A stretch of DNA of 64,000 bases. Source: Flavobacterium indicum GPTSA100-9 = DSM 17447. Lineage in GTDB: Bacteria; Bacteroidota; Bacteroidia; Flavobacteriales; Flavobacteriaceae. The stretch is from positions 372,001-436,000 of the forward strand of contig NC_017025.1 of the NCBI RefSeq assembly GCF_000455605.1, given 5' to 3'. The stretch's first letter is position 1, and each line of letters opens with the position of its first letter. The position numbers were made by a program, and so were the translations under genes. Shown here one piece after another: positions 1 to 8,968 of this stretch. The notes below the pieces were generated by a model. It was not told where the DNA came from. It ran no database searches and worked only from the letters and a program-made list of their open reading frames with translations.

Positions 1-2204
1 ATTCTTACGTCTGTTCTGTAGCCTTCAATTTCTTGTAAATACCAAAGCGGGAAGGTGTCATTATCTCCAATAGTAAATAATATGGCGTTTTTATCGCATG
101 AATCTAAATAGGCTTTAGCCATGGCAACAGCTGTGTATTTTCCACTTCTATCGTGATCGTCCCAGTTTTGGTTTGCTAATAAAATTGGAGATGCTAATAA
201 ACTAACACCCAATACAACAGGAAAAGCAGTTTTAGGGGATAAATATCTTAAAGCAGATTGGTAAATTCCATAAACTCCTACGCCAATCCACATAGCAAAT
301 ACATAGAATGAACCAACTAGGGCATAATCTCTTTCTCTTGGTTCAAATGGTCTTTCATTTAGGTAAATCTTTAACGCTAAACCAGTAAATAAGAATAATG
401 CTAATAATACATAGAATGATTTCCATTCATATTTAGCGTGAAAATACATTCCAATTAATGCAAGAATAAAAGGTAAAAAGAAATATGTATTTCTTGCTTT
501 GTTGTTTTTCATGTCCTCGGTTAACTCGCTCTGATTGTCTAAAAGCATATTATCGATGAACGGAATGCCACTTAGCCAATTGCCTTCTAAACTTTCGTAA
601 TTACCTTGTAAATCATTTTGTCTACCTACAAAGTTCCACATTAAATATCTAAAATACATATAGCCAAATTGGTATTCAAACATAAATTTGATATTGTCTG
701 AGAAAGAGGGTTTTTCAATAATTAAATAATCACCATATGTTTTAAGGAATTCATCATACATGTCTAAATCAATTTTGCCTGCTGCAAATTGTTTTCTGAA
801 ATCAGATGCAATTTCAGTCATTTGACCCATTTGCGCTTCATTCAATTCACCAGTTTCTTCATCTACAAATGCATCTGGGTTAATTCTGAATTCTAATGGT
901 TTTGTAAACGTCATGTAATTTTTAGCGTGTTCTTCACTCCATAATCTAGGTAAAAAGGCACTGTGTTTAGAATCGTAATTCTGTTTTGCATTTTTGTAGT
1001 TATTTGTGATGATGTATTTGCCTGATTTTGGATCTCTTTCGTAATTTGGTTTGTCATCAACATAAGGGGTTTCTTCGTCTAAACCTGAATACATTACTGA
1101 AAATTGCGAACCATAAAATAATTTTTGCTCACCATATTGTTCACGATTATAGTAGGCCAAAACTTCGGCAGCATCACTTGGCTTGTTTTCGTTAATATTA
1201 ATGTTTGAATTAGCTCTTATAGGAAGCATTATCCAAGTAGAAAACCCTATTAATACAAATAACACGCATAATAGTAGTGTGTTGTATTGTACAAGGCCTT
1301 TTTTCTTCGTGTAGTTTAATCCAAAATAGAAAAAAGCAATAATCAATAAGAATGAAAATATAGTTCCCGAATTAAAAGGCAATCCAAGTGAGTTTACCAT
1401 AAAAATTTCTGTTTTTGCAAAAAAAGCAAGAGTATAGGGTAAAAGAAATTTGAAGATAAACAATAAAATAGCAACAATAATAATATTAGCAATGATAAAA
1501 CTCTTTACTGTAATGGTTTTATATTTCTTAAAGAAATAAAGTAATCCAATAGACGGTATAGCTAAAATTGATAAAAAGTGTACACCAAAACAAAGTCCAA
1601 TTACTAAAGAAATCAATACTAACCATTTGTTTCCTCTAGATGTGTCTAATTCTTCTTCCCATTTTAAACCAAGCCAAACTAATACAGCAATAAATAATGA
1701 ACCCATTGCGTATACTTCAGCCTCTACTGCATTGTACCAAAAACTATCGGTAAAAGTAAAACTTAGCGCGGCAATCATAGCGCTACCTAAAGTTATTTTC
1801 GCTTGATTATCATCCCATTCTGTTACATGATTTGAAATTTTACGGATAATTTTTGTCATTGACCAATACATAAACAAAATAGTAAATGCACTTGAAAACA
1901 CTGACATCATGTTAACCATTAAGGCAATATTTTCTTTGTTTGAAGCAAACATGGCAAAAAATGCGCCTATCATTTGAAATAAAGGAGCACCTGGTGGATG
2001 GCCAACTTCCAATTTTGCTGCGGTTGCAATGTATTCACCACAATCCCAAAAACTCATGGTTGGTTCAACTGTTAAGGTATAGGTTATCAATGCGATAGCG
2101 AACGCAGTCCAACCCATAAGGGTGTTCCATTTACTGTAATTGAATGAAATCATATATTGATATATTGTATTTTGCCCTACAAAGAAACTATTTATACTAG
2201 ACAT
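1..2204 (-). CDS. DUF2723 (GT117-like) multispanning membrane protein, 3' end cut by window edge
   Basis: I translated the minus strand by hand. The reading frame is open from the ATG at 2204 to the window edge, at least 734 codons. The N-terminal part carries the family hallmark FWDCGEY followed by KLEVGHPPGAPLFQM. Many hydrophobic helices follow. Further on come FEPRERDYALVGSFYVFAMW and, close to the edge, IGDNDTFPLWYLQEIEGYR, all typical of the Bacteroidota DUF2723 family (glycosyltransferase family 117-like, related in fold to protein O-mannosyltransferases). The role is probably transfer of a sugar from a lipid carrier at the inner membrane; the substrate is unknown. A second in-frame ATG at 2153 (MISFNYSKWN) gives a more family-like N-terminus and may be the true start. 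The C-terminal (usually TPR-like) region lies outside the window. Confidence 0.85.
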   Translation of the reverse strand, partial: MSSINSFFVGQNTIYQYMISFNYSKWNTLMGWTAFAIALITYTLTVEPTMSFWDCGEYIATAAKLEVGHPPGAPLFQMIGAFFAMFASNKENIALMVNMMSVFSSAFTILFMYWSMTKIIRKISNHVTEWDDNQAKITLGSAMIAALSFTFTDSFWYNAVEAEVYAMGSLFIAVLVWLGLKWEEELDTSRGNKWLVLISLVIGLCFGVHFLSILAIPSIGLLYFFKKYKTITVKSFIIANIIIVAILLFIFKFLLPYTLAFFAKTEIFMVNSLGLPFNSGTIFSFLLIIAFFYFGLNYTKKKGLVQYNTLLLCVLFVLIGFSTWIMLPIRANSNININENKPSDAAEVLAYYNREQYGEQKLFYGSQFSVMYSGLDEETPYVDDKPNYERDPKSGKYIITNNYKNAKQNYDSKHSAFLPRLWSEEHAKNYMTFTKPLEFRINPDAFVDEETGELNEAQMGQMTEIASDFRKQFAAGKIDLDMYDEFLKTYGDYLIIEKPSFSDNIKFMFEYQFGYMYFRYLMWNFVGRQNDLQGNYESLEGNWLSGIPFIDNMLLDNQSELTEDMKNNKARNTYFFLPFILALIGMYFHAKYEWKSFYVLLALFLFTGLALKIYLNERPFEPRERDYALVGSFYVFAMWIGVGVYGIYQSALRYLSPKTAFPVVLGVSLLASPILLANQNWDDHDRSGKYTAVAMAKAYLDSCDKNAILFTIGDNDTFPLWYLQEIEGYRTDVR

Positions 2205-2241
2205 AACCAATTAATTTTTTTTAAATATTTCTAAAAAAATG

Positions 2242-2272
2242 TTTGGAGAAAAAAATATTTGTATTACATTTG
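2242..2272 (+). promoter_or_regulatory. Bacteroidota-type promoter of tRNA-Gln
   Basis: TTTG at 2242-2245 and TACATTTG at 2265-2272 are separated by 19 bases. They match the TTTG / TAnnTTTG -33/-7 pattern of the Bacteroidota primary sigma factor. The tRNA starts about 30 bases downstream. This is one of the clearest promoters in the window. Confidence 0.65.
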
Positions 2273-2304
2273 CACCCGCAATGATGAAGTATTGCAATCT
2301 TTAC

Positions 2305-2375
2305 TGGTCTATGGTGTAATGGTAACACAGCTGATTTTGGTTCAGTCGTTCTAGGTTCGAGTCCTAGTAGACCAA
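2305..2375 (+). tRNA. tRNA-Gln, anticodon TTG
   Basis: A full cloverleaf can be drawn. The acceptor stem is TGGTCTA (2305-2311) with TAGACCA (2368-2374). The anticodon stem GCTGA/TCAGT encloses the loop TTTTGGT with anticodon TTG at loop positions 3-5. The T arm is CTAGG-TTCGAGT-CCTAG. Position 2375 is the discriminator A, and the CCA end is not fully encoded. It reads glutamine codons CAA/CAG. Confidence 0.95.
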
Positions 2376-2380
2376 CAAAA

Positions 2381-2408
2381 AACCTGAGTTTTGACTCAGG
2401 TTTTTTTG
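2381..2408 (+). terminator. Intrinsic terminator of tRNA-Gln
   Basis: A nine-base-pair stem AACCTGAGT/ACTCAGGTT with a TTTG loop is followed by a run of T. It begins six bases after the tRNA. Confidence 0.8.
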
Positions 2409-2427
2409 TTTTTACAAGTTATTGAAA

Positions 2428-2457
2428 TAAAAAAAACTCGGCATTGCCGAGTTTTTT
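2428..2457 (-). terminator. Bidirectional terminator, mainly for the stress protein gene
   Basis: ACTCGGC / GCCGAGT with an ATT loop (2436-2452) is flanked by A-rich and T-rich runs, so it can act on both strands. It lies about 20 bases past the stop codon of the minus-strand universal stress gene. Confidence 0.75.
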
Positions 2458-2475
2458 GTTGGTTTGTATCGGGAG

Positions 2476-3300
2476 TTAGATTTTAAACGTAACCACTGGT
2501 CTTTTTGAGTGATTAACTAAATCTTCAGAAATACTTCCGTTAAAGAAATGCGCTAATCCTTTTCTTCCGTGAGTACACATTCCAATTACATCAGAATTAG
2601 AGTCTTTTGCAAAATGTAAAATTCCTTTCTCTACATTGATGTCATTATAAATGTGAGTTGAATAATTGGTAAAATTAAAATCAGCTATAAAGTCATTCAT
2701 TTTTTTCTCAGCCACTCTAGATGGTGTGAAATTGTTTGGTGTTGTAATGTTAACTAATTTTATATGAGAATCGAAACTTTTTGCAAATTCAATAACTTGA
2801 GCAAAAGGTTTTTTAATTTCATCTGAAAAATCAGAAGCGAACACTAAATTGTCTACTTTGAAGTTTTCTTCGTCTTTTTTGATGATTAGTACAGGTATTG
2901 TTGAATTTCTTACTACTTTTTCAGCATTTGAACCGATGAACATTTCTTGGAATCCGCTTGCACCATGAGATCCCATTACGATTAAATCAACATTGTGTTT
3001 TTCTGCATTCTCAATAATTCCATGAAAAGCCATGTGAAACTGAACTATACTTGTAACTTCAATTCCGTCTAAATATGGTGAATCAACTAATTCGTCTAAT
3101 TTACTTACTGCTGCGTTTTTAAAAAACATCAATTCAGGAATGTCATGAGCGGTTGTAATAGCGTCATTCCCCGATTGTTGTAATTCTAACATGTGTAATA
3201 AAATTACTTTTCCGTTGTTTTTCTTTGCAATTTGAGCAGCTACTTTAAGAGCGTGTTCGGCGTGTTTTGAAAAATCCGTTGGGACTAAAATGGTTTTCAT
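2476..3300 (-). CDS. Universal stress protein, two tandem Usp domains
   Basis: The 274-residue protein is made of two UspA-type alpha/beta domains. The first starts with the strand KTILVPTDFS and carries the ATP-binding signature GSHGASGFQEMFIGS (G-x2-G-x9-GS) around residues 109-123. The second ends with THGRKGLAHFFNGS near residues 241-254. There the first glycine of the signature is a cysteine (MCTHG), so ATP binding by the second half is less certain. Tandem Usp proteins are cytosolic and induced by starvation or stress; the specific role here is unknown. The start at 3300 gives the canonical N-terminus. It is monocistronic and divergent from rimP. Confidence 0.9.
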   Translation of the reverse strand: MKTILVPTDFSKHAEHALKVAAQIAKKNNGKVILLHMLELQQSGNDAITTAHDIPELMFFKNAAVSKLDELVDSPYLDGIEVTSIVQFHMAFHGIIENAEKHNVDLIVMGSHGASGFQEMFIGSNAEKVVRNSTIPVLIIKKDEENFKVDNLVFASDFSDEIKKPFAQVIEFAKSFDSHIKLVNITTPNNFTPSRVAEKKMNDFIADFNFTNYSTHIYNDINVEKGILHFAKDSNSDVIGMCTHGRKGLAHFFNGSISEDLVNHSKRPVVTFKI

Positions 3301-3387
3301 ATTATATTAATTTTGGTTTGTATATTATATAGTATAAAATTACAAAATTTATTTTAAACTAATTGTAAAAATCTTAAAAAAGAATAT

Positions 3388-3422
3388 TTTGTTAAAAATT
3401 CAAAAAAATATTTGTATATTTG
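3388..3422 (+). promoter_or_regulatory. Putative promoter of rimP-nusA-infB
   Basis: TATATTTG at 3415-3422 fits the TAnnTTTG -7 box. A TTTG lies 23 bases further upstream (3388-3391), at the long end of the usual spacing. A leader of roughly 50-60 bases would precede rimP. Confidence 0.5.
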
Positions 3423-3451
3423 TGCAGTTATTTAGTAATCAACCAAATAAT

Positions 3452-3477
3452 GAGGCACGCAATGCGTGCCTCTTTTT
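3452..3477 (+). promoter_or_regulatory. Terminator-like leader hairpin directly upstream of rimP
   Basis: A perfect nine-base-pair stem GAGGCACGC/GCGTGCCTC (3452-3460 with 3464-3472) has an AAT loop and is followed by TTTTT. It ends only about ten bases before the rimP ATG at 3484, downstream of the likely promoter. Its position means it could terminate transcription or mask ribosome entry in the leader. A GTG inside the hairpin (3466) is in frame with rimP but is an unlikely start. Confidence 0.6.
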
Positions 3478-3483
3478 ATAAGA

Positions 3484-3951
3484 ATGACATTTAAAGAAAA
3501 GGTAAAGAGTGTGTTAGATGGTGTGTTAGAAACAAAACAACATTTGTTTTTAATAGACTTGATGGTTTCTGAAGCCAATAAAATCAATGTGGTTTTAGAT
3601 GGCGACACTGGTGTAACATTGCAAGATTGTATTGATGTAAGTAGAGCGATTGAAGGTCAACTTGATCAAGAGGGTTTAGAATTTTCTATCGATGTGGCTT
3701 CGGCGGGAGTGTCAAGTCCATTAAAATTTGTTAGACAATATAAAAAAAATGTAGGTAGGAAGTTAAAAGTTAAGACGGTTTCTCAAGGTGAAATTGAAGC
3801 TGTTTTAACAGAAGCAGATGATGAAGGTGCTACACTTTCATGGAAAGCTAGAGAACCAAAAGAAATTGGGAAGGGTAAAGTAACTGTGGAAAAAACGGTT
3901 AAAGTGCCTTATGAAGACATTAAAGAATCAATAGTAATTATATCATTTTAA
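3484..3951 (+). CDS. rimP: Ribosome maturation factor RimP
   Basis: RimP binds the 30S subunit and is needed for its maturation. The protein is 155 residues from the ATG at 3484, about the usual family length. It has an N-terminal alpha/beta RimP domain with the segment VVLDGDTGVTLQDCIDVSRA and the conserved IDVASAGVSSPL segment. A C-terminal Sm-like beta domain ends in VPYEDIKESIV. I chose 3484 over the upstream in-frame GTG because that codon lies inside the leader hairpin. It is the first gene of the conserved rimP-nusA-infB operon; nusA starts 11 bases after its stop. Confidence 0.93.
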   Translation: MTFKEKVKSVLDGVLETKQHLFLIDLMVSEANKINVVLDGDTGVTLQDCIDVSRAIEGQLDQEGLEFSIDVASAGVSSPLKFVRQYKKNVGRKLKVKTVSQGEIEAVLTEADDEGATLSWKAREPKEIGKGKVTVEKTVKVPYEDIKESIVIISF

Positions 3952-3962
3952 TATAGCGTATC

Positions 3963-5204
3963 ATGGAGAATATTGCATTAATAGAATCATTTTCAGAGTT
4001 TAAAGATGATAAACTTATAGATAGAGTTACCCTTATGGTAATCTTAGAAGATGTGTTTAGAAATGCGTTGAAGAAAAAATATGGTTCAGACGACAATTTT
4101 GACATTATCATTAATCCTGATAAAGGAGATATGGAAATTTGGAGAAATCGTGTAGTTGTTGCTGATGGTGAAGTAGAAGATCCAAATTCTGAAATTTCAT
4201 TGTCAGACGCAAGAAAAATTGAGCCAGATTTTGAAGTAGGAGAAGATGTTTCTGAAGAAGTTAAATTAATTGATTTAGGGAGAAGGGCTATTTTGGCTTT
4301 GCGTCAAAATTTAATTTCAAAAATTCATGAGCACGATAATACAAATCTTTACAAGCAGTTTAAAGATTTAATTGGTGATATTTATACAGCAGAAGTACAT
4401 CATGTGCGTCCTAAAATGGTAGTGTTGATGGATGATGATGGAAATGAAATCGTTTTACCGAAAGACAAACAAATTCCAAATGATTTCTTTAAAAAAGGAG
4501 AAAATGTTAGAGGTATTATTGAGAATGTTGAATTGAAAGGAAATAAACCTCAAATTATTATGTCTAGAACGTCTCCATTGTTCTTGGAGAAGTTATTTGA
4601 GCAAGAAATTCCTGAGGTTTTTGATGGTTTAATCAATGTGAAAAAGGTAGTGAGAATTCCGGGTGAAAAAGCAAAAGTAGCTGTAGATTCTTATGATGAT
4701 AGAATTGATCCGGTAGGAGCATGTGTGGGAATGAAAGGAGCCCGTATTCACGGAATTGTACGTGAATTAGGAAACGAAAATATTGATGTAATTAATTATA
4801 CAACAAATACGCAATTATACATCACAAGAGCATTAAGTCCTGCAAAAGTTTCTTCAGTTAAAATTGATGAAGAAAATAAAAAAGCAGAAGTGTTCTTAAA
4901 AATTGAAGAAGTTTCTAAAGCTATTGGACGTAATGGTCAAAACATTAAATTAGCTAGCCAGTTAACAGGTTATGAGTTAGATGTAATCCGTGAAGGTATA
5001 GTTGAGGAAGAAGATGATGTGGAATTAAGAGAGTTTACAGACGAAATTGATGAGTGGATCATTGAAGAGTTTGAAAAAATTGGTTTAGATACTGCAAGAA
5101 GTATCATTGATCAAGATGTTCAGGATTTGGTAAGAAGAACTGATCTTGAAGAGGAAACTATCTTAGACGTAATTAGAATTTTAAAAGAAGAATTAGAAGG
5201 TTAA
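3963..5204 (+). CDS. nusA: Transcription termination/antitermination factor NusA
   Basis: NusA binds RNA polymerase and RNA and modulates pausing, termination and antitermination. The 413-residue protein has the N-terminal polymerase-binding domain (residues 1-120), an S1 domain (about 135-200), and two KH domains (about 230-345). The KH region shows the signatures VGACVGMKGARI and IGRNGQNIKLAS. The acidic C-terminal tail is short, as in other Bacteroidota. It lacks the duplicated acidic repeats of the enterobacterial protein. It lies between rimP and infB with a tight 11-base upstream gap, so cotranscription is likely. Confidence 0.95.
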   Translation: MENIALIESFSEFKDDKLIDRVTLMVILEDVFRNALKKKYGSDDNFDIIINPDKGDMEIWRNRVVVADGEVEDPNSEISLSDARKIEPDFEVGEDVSEEVKLIDLGRRAILALRQNLISKIHEHDNTNLYKQFKDLIGDIYTAEVHHVRPKMVVLMDDDGNEIVLPKDKQIPNDFFKKGENVRGIIENVELKGNKPQIIMSRTSPLFLEKLFEQEIPEVFDGLINVKKVVRIPGEKAKVAVDSYDDRIDPVGACVGMKGARIHGIVRELGNENIDVINYTTNTQLYITRALSPAKVSSVKIDEENKKAEVFLKIEEVSKAIGRNGQNIKLASQLTGYELDVIREGIVEEEDDVELREFTDEIDEWIIEEFEKIGLDTARSIIDQDVQDLVRRTDLEEETILDVIRILKEELEG

Positions 5205-5275
5205 TCCTTTAAAACAAAATAACTACTGAAGTAGATACAACAACGCAACAACTAAATTTTAGCAAAATAGAATAT

Positions 5276-8185
5276 ATGTCTGAAGAAAGAGCAATACGAA
5301 TTAATAAAGTTTTAAAAGAATTTAATATTTCATTGGATAGAGCCGTGGAAACACTAAAGGATAAAGGTCATACTATTGAACATAGTCCTAACGCGAAAAT
5401 ATCTCAATTGGAATATGACGTCTTATGCAATACTTTTTCGGCTGATAAAGGAAATAAAGTCGCTTCTAAAGAAGTAGGCGAAGAAAAGAAAAAGGAAAAA
5501 GAAGCAATAAAACGTGAAATCGAAAAGGAACTCGAAGAAAAGCGTCGTGCAGAAGAGGAAAGACAAAAACAAGAAATTATCAAAGCAAAAGCTGTAGTTA
5601 CAGGTCCAAAAACGCTTGGTAAAATCGAGTTAAATCCTAAAAAAGTTGAAGAGGAAGTAAAACCTGAAGTTCAGCCAGAAATTGTTGCTAAAGTTGTTGA
5701 AGAAAAAGTAGTTGAAACTCCTGTTGTTGAGGAGAAAAAAATAGAAGAAAAACCTGTTGTTGAACAACAAGTTAAAGTTGTTGAAGAGAAACCTAAAGTT
5801 GAAACGGCTAAACCAGTTGTAGAAAATAAACCTGTTCAAAATCCTGTATTTACAGAGAAAAAACAGATTGTGCCTCCAACGCAAGAAGTTAAAAAAGTGG
5901 ATGCTGATGCGCCTGTAGCTGAAGAAAAAATTGAAACACAATATCAAAAACTTTCAGGTGCAACTTTTACAGGTCAAACTATTGATTTGTCTCAATTTAA
6001 TAAGCCTAAAAAGAAAAAAGAAGACTTTAAAAAAGACAATAACAACAAACCTGGTGGTGCACCAAACAGCCAAAATGGTGGTGCTGCAGGTGCAAATAAC
6101 AAAAATAAACGTAAAAGAATCACGAAGCCAACAGGTAACACGCCTGGAGGAAATAATCAAGGGCAAGGTGGACAAAACGGACAAGGGAACAATCAAGGGC
6201 AAGGTGGATTTAAAAAGCCATTTGGCGGAAATGATCGTTTCAAAAAAGGTCAAAAACCAGTTGTGGCTAAAGTAGAGCCAACAGAAGAAGAAGTTAAAAA
6301 TCAAATTAAAGAAACTTTAGAAAGATTACAAGGAAAAGGTAATAAATCTAAAGCGGCAAAATATAGAAGAGACAAACGTGATTCACACCGTCAGCGTTCA
6401 GAAGATGAACAATTACAACAAGAATTAGAAAGCAAAATCTTAAAAGTAACAGAATTCGTTACCGTTGGAGAAATTGCTTCTATGATGGATGTGCCAATTA
6501 CTAAAGTTATCGGGACGTGTATGTCGTTAGGTATCATGGTAACTATGAACCAACGTTTAGATGCGGAAACATTAACAATTGTTGCGGATGAATTTGGATA
6601 TGAAGTACAATTTATTACAACTGATATTGAAGAAAATATTGAAGTTGTAGAAGATCGTCCAGAAGATTTAAAATCAAGAGCGCCAATCGTTACTGTTATG
6701 GGTCACGTTGACCACGGAAAAACGTCTTTATTGGATTACATTCGTAAGACCAATGTAATTGCTGGTGAGTCAGGGGGTATTACACAACATATTGGAGCCT
6801 ATGCAGTAAAATTAGAGAACGGTCAAAGAATTACGTTCTTAGATACTCCGGGTCACGAGGCGTTTACGGCTATGCGTGCACGTGGAGCACAAGTTACCGA
6901 TATTGCGATTATTGTAATTGCTGCCGATGACGATATCATGCCACAAACAAAAGAGGCAATTAGTCACGCACAAGCTGCTGGAGTTCCAATGATTTTTGCC
7001 ATCAATAAAGTAGATAAGCCAACGGCAAATCCAGATAAAATTAAAGAAAAATTAGCAGCAATGAACTTGTTAGTAGAAGAGTGGGGTGGTAAATACCAAT
7101 CACATGATATTTCTGCTAAAATGGGTATGGGTGTTAACGAATTATTAGAAAAAGTTTTATTAGAAGCTGAAATTTTAGAATTAAAAGCGAATCCAAATAA
7201 GCCAGCACAAGGAACAGTGGTAGAAGCACAATTAGACAAAGGTCGTGGTTATGTGTCTACAATCTTAGTTCAAGCCGGTACGTTGAGAATTGGTGATTAT
7301 GTATTAGCAGGTAAAAACCATGGTAAAATCCGTGCAATGTTTGATGAACGTGGTCATGCGATTAAAGAAGCAGGTCCGTCAACACCGGTTTCTGTATTAG
7401 GTTTGGATGGTGCGCCTACAGCTGGAGATAAATTCAATGTGTATGAAGATGAAAGAGAAGCAAAACAAATTGCTGCAAAACGTACACAATTGATTCGTGA
7501 GCAATCGGTAAGAACACAAAAACACATTACCTTATCTGAAATTGGTCGTCGTATTGCTTTAGGTCAGTTTAAAGAATTAAACATTATCTTAAAAGGTGAC
7601 GTGGATGGTTCGGTAGAAGCATTGTCAGATTCATTCTTAAAATTATCTACAGAAGAAATTCAAATCAATATCATTCATAAAGGTGTTGGAGCCATTACAG
7701 AATCAGATGTATTATTAGCTTCTGCTTCAGATGCAATTATCATCGGATTTAACGTTCGTCCGCAAGGAAATGCGAAAATGTTGGCTGAAAAAGAGGAAAT
7801 CGATATCAGAAACTACTCAATCATCTATGCTGCAATTGATGACTTAAAAGATGCAATGGAAGGAATGTTATCGCCTGAAATGAAAGAAGAAATTACGGGT
7901 ACTGCTGAAATTCGTGAGTTATTCAAAATTTCTAAAGTGGGAACAATTGCTGGATGTATGATTACTGATGGAAAAATCTTCAGTAAATCTAAGATCCGTT
8001 TAATTCGCGAAGGTGTAGTTATCTACACGGGTGAATTAGCAGCATTAAAACGATTCAAAGATGATGTAAAAGAAGTTTCTAAAGGCTACGATTGTGGTAT
8101 TCAAATTAAAAACTACAACGATCTTCAAGAATACGACGTAATCGAAGGATTCCATGAAGTTGAAGTTAAAAAGAAATTGAAATAA
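5276..8185 (+). CDS. infB: Translation initiation factor IF-2
   Basis: IF-2 is the GTPase that places initiator tRNA on the ribosome. Of its 969 residues, the first 50 form an IF2_N domain. Residues about 60-240 are a Lys/Glu/Val/Pro-rich repetitive linker, and about 250-330 is a Gly/Asn/Gln-rich, basic low-complexity stretch. A second IF2_N-like segment follows near residue 390. The G domain has G1 GHVDHGKT (about 476), G3 DTPGHEA (about 523) and G4 NKVDKP (about 577). The beta-barrel and C-terminal tRNA-binding domains are complete. The two low-complexity stretches give strong out-of-frame reading frames that are not genes. It ends the operon, followed by a clear terminator. Confidence 0.97.
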   Translation: MSEERAIRINKVLKEFNISLDRAVETLKDKGHTIEHSPNAKISQLEYDVLCNTFSADKGNKVASKEVGEEKKKEKEAIKREIEKELEEKRRAEEERQKQEIIKAKAVVTGPKTLGKIELNPKKVEEEVKPEVQPEIVAKVVEEKVVETPVVEEKKIEEKPVVEQQVKVVEEKPKVETAKPVVENKPVQNPVFTEKKQIVPPTQEVKKVDADAPVAEEKIETQYQKLSGATFTGQTIDLSQFNKPKKKKEDFKKDNNNKPGGAPNSQNGGAAGANNKNKRKRITKPTGNTPGGNNQGQGGQNGQGNNQGQGGFKKPFGGNDRFKKGQKPVVAKVEPTEEEVKNQIKETLERLQGKGNKSKAAKYRRDKRDSHRQRSEDEQLQQELESKILKVTEFVTVGEIASMMDVPITKVIGTCMSLGIMVTMNQRLDAETLTIVADEFGYEVQFITTDIEENIEVVEDRPEDLKSRAPIVTVMGHVDHGKTSLLDYIRKTNVIAGESGGITQHIGAYAVKLENGQRITFLDTPGHEAFTAMRARGAQVTDIAIIVIAADDDIMPQTKEAISHAQAAGVPMIFAINKVDKPTANPDKIKEKLAAMNLLVEEWGGKYQSHDISAKMGMGVNELLEKVLLEAEILELKANPNKPAQGTVVEAQLDKGRGYVSTILVQAGTLRIGDYVLAGKNHGKIRAMFDERGHAIKEAGPSTPVSVLGLDGAPTAGDKFNVYEDEREAKQIAAKRTQLIREQSVRTQKHITLSEIGRRIALGQFKELNIILKGDVDGSVEALSDSFLKLSTEEIQINIIHKGVGAITESDVLLASASDAIIIGFNVRPQGNAKMLAEKEEIDIRNYSIIYAAIDDLKDAMEGMLSPEMKEEITGTAEIRELFKISKVGTIAGCMITDGKIFSKSKIRLIREGVVIYTGELAALKRFKDDVKEVSKGYDCGIQIKNYNDLQEYDVIEGFHEVEVKKKLK

Positions 8186-8204
8186 ATTTTTAAATACAAG
8201 TAGT

Positions 8205-8235
8205 AAATCCCGAGTTTTCTCGGGATTTTTTATTT
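8205..8235 (+). terminator. Intrinsic terminator after infB
   Basis: The stem ATCCCGAG/CTCGGGAT (8207-8214 with 8219-8226) with a TTTT loop is followed by a T run. It closes the rimP-nusA-infB operon. Confidence 0.85.
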
Positions 8236-8326
8236 TATAGATTTCAAATCTATAAATTCTAACATATTTTTGTAAAATCAATAATATATTCACTTAAAAA
8301 ATTAGCATCTTATAATTTTTTTCCTT

Positions 8327-8334
8327 TATTTTTG
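8327..8334 (+). promoter_or_regulatory. Possible -7 box of the aromatic catabolic operon
   Basis: TATTTTTG matches TAnnTTTG and lies 25 bases before the ATG at 8359. I see no good TTTG partner upstream, so only the -7 part is supported. Confidence 0.35.
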
Positions 8335-8358
8335 AAAAGGAACAAAAAACAATACAGC

Positions 8359-8964
8359 ATGCAATTTGACCCCTCTAAAATATGTGGTTCGGATACTTAT
8401 AAATTACTTACCGGTATAATTATACCAAGACCTATTGGATGGATTTCTACTGTAAGTTCAACAGGTGAATATAATTTAGCTCCCTTCTCATTTTTTAATG
8501 CCGTAGGAGAAGATCCTCCACATGTCATGTTTTCTACAGTTCGAACTGGAGATAAAAATAAAGATACACTAAATAATGTTTTGGCTACGAAACAATTTGT
8601 TGTCAATATGGTTACAGAAGATTTAGTGGAAAAAATGAATACGACTGCGCAGGCCATTCCTTCTGATGAAAGTGAATTTGATTTGGCTGGATTAACACCT
8701 ATTCCATCTGTATTTGTGCAAGCACCACGTGTCAAAGAATGTTTAGTGACCCTAGAATGTGAAATGGTGCATCATTATTTTTTAGAAGACCATAAAAATG
8801 GCGGCGCTTGCATTATAATCGGTAAAGTGCTACTCTTTCATGTCGACGAAAAAGTACTCTTAGAAGGAACAAAAATAAACATGGATATTTATAAACCTGT
8901 AGCTCGTTTAGCAGGTTCAAATTATTCTAAATTAGGAGAAATATTTTCCATTAAAAGAAATTAA
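8359..8964 (+). CDS. Flavin reductase-like (FMN-binding split barrel) protein
   Basis: The 201-residue protein belongs to the flavin reductase-like/DIM6-NTAB family. Diagnostic parts are the N-terminal RPIGWISTVSSTGEYNLAPF, where the flavin phosphate is bound, and NVLATKQFVVNMV. The family binds FMN; some members are NAD(P)H:flavin oxidoreductases that feed monooxygenases, others act on small aromatics. I start at the ATG at 8359, because the longer frame would need a TTG. It is four bases upstream of the bifunctional CoA-ester monooxygenase and heads the operon. It may therefore support that enzyme, but the actual substrate cannot be read from sequence. Confidence 0.8.
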   Translation: MQFDPSKICGSDTYKLLTGIIIPRPIGWISTVSSTGEYNLAPFSFFNAVGEDPPHVMFSTVRTGDKNKDTLNNVLATKQFVVNMVTEDLVEKMNTTAQAIPSDESEFDLAGLTPIPSVFVQAPRVKECLVTLECEMVHHYFLEDHKNGGACIIIGKVLLFHVDEKVLLEGTKINMDIYKPVARLAGSNYSKLGEIFSIKRN

Positions 8965-8968
8965 GTAC

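Noticed and set aside
3466..3483. Upstream GTG start of rimP
   Set aside because: It lies inside the stable leader hairpin and adds six residues that do not look like the RimP N-terminus; the ATG at 3484 is preferred.
5630..6304. Long open frames on both strands inside infB
   Set aside because: They come from the low-complexity Glu/Val/Lys and Gly/Asn-rich linker of IF-2. Their products are Phe/Asn/Arg-rich or Lys/Thr/Gln-rich without any domain, and infB itself is unambiguous there.
8045..8293. Minus-strand frame over the infB 3' end and terminator
   Set aside because: It runs antisense through a conserved gene end and its terminator; the translation is Phe/Ile-rich without features.
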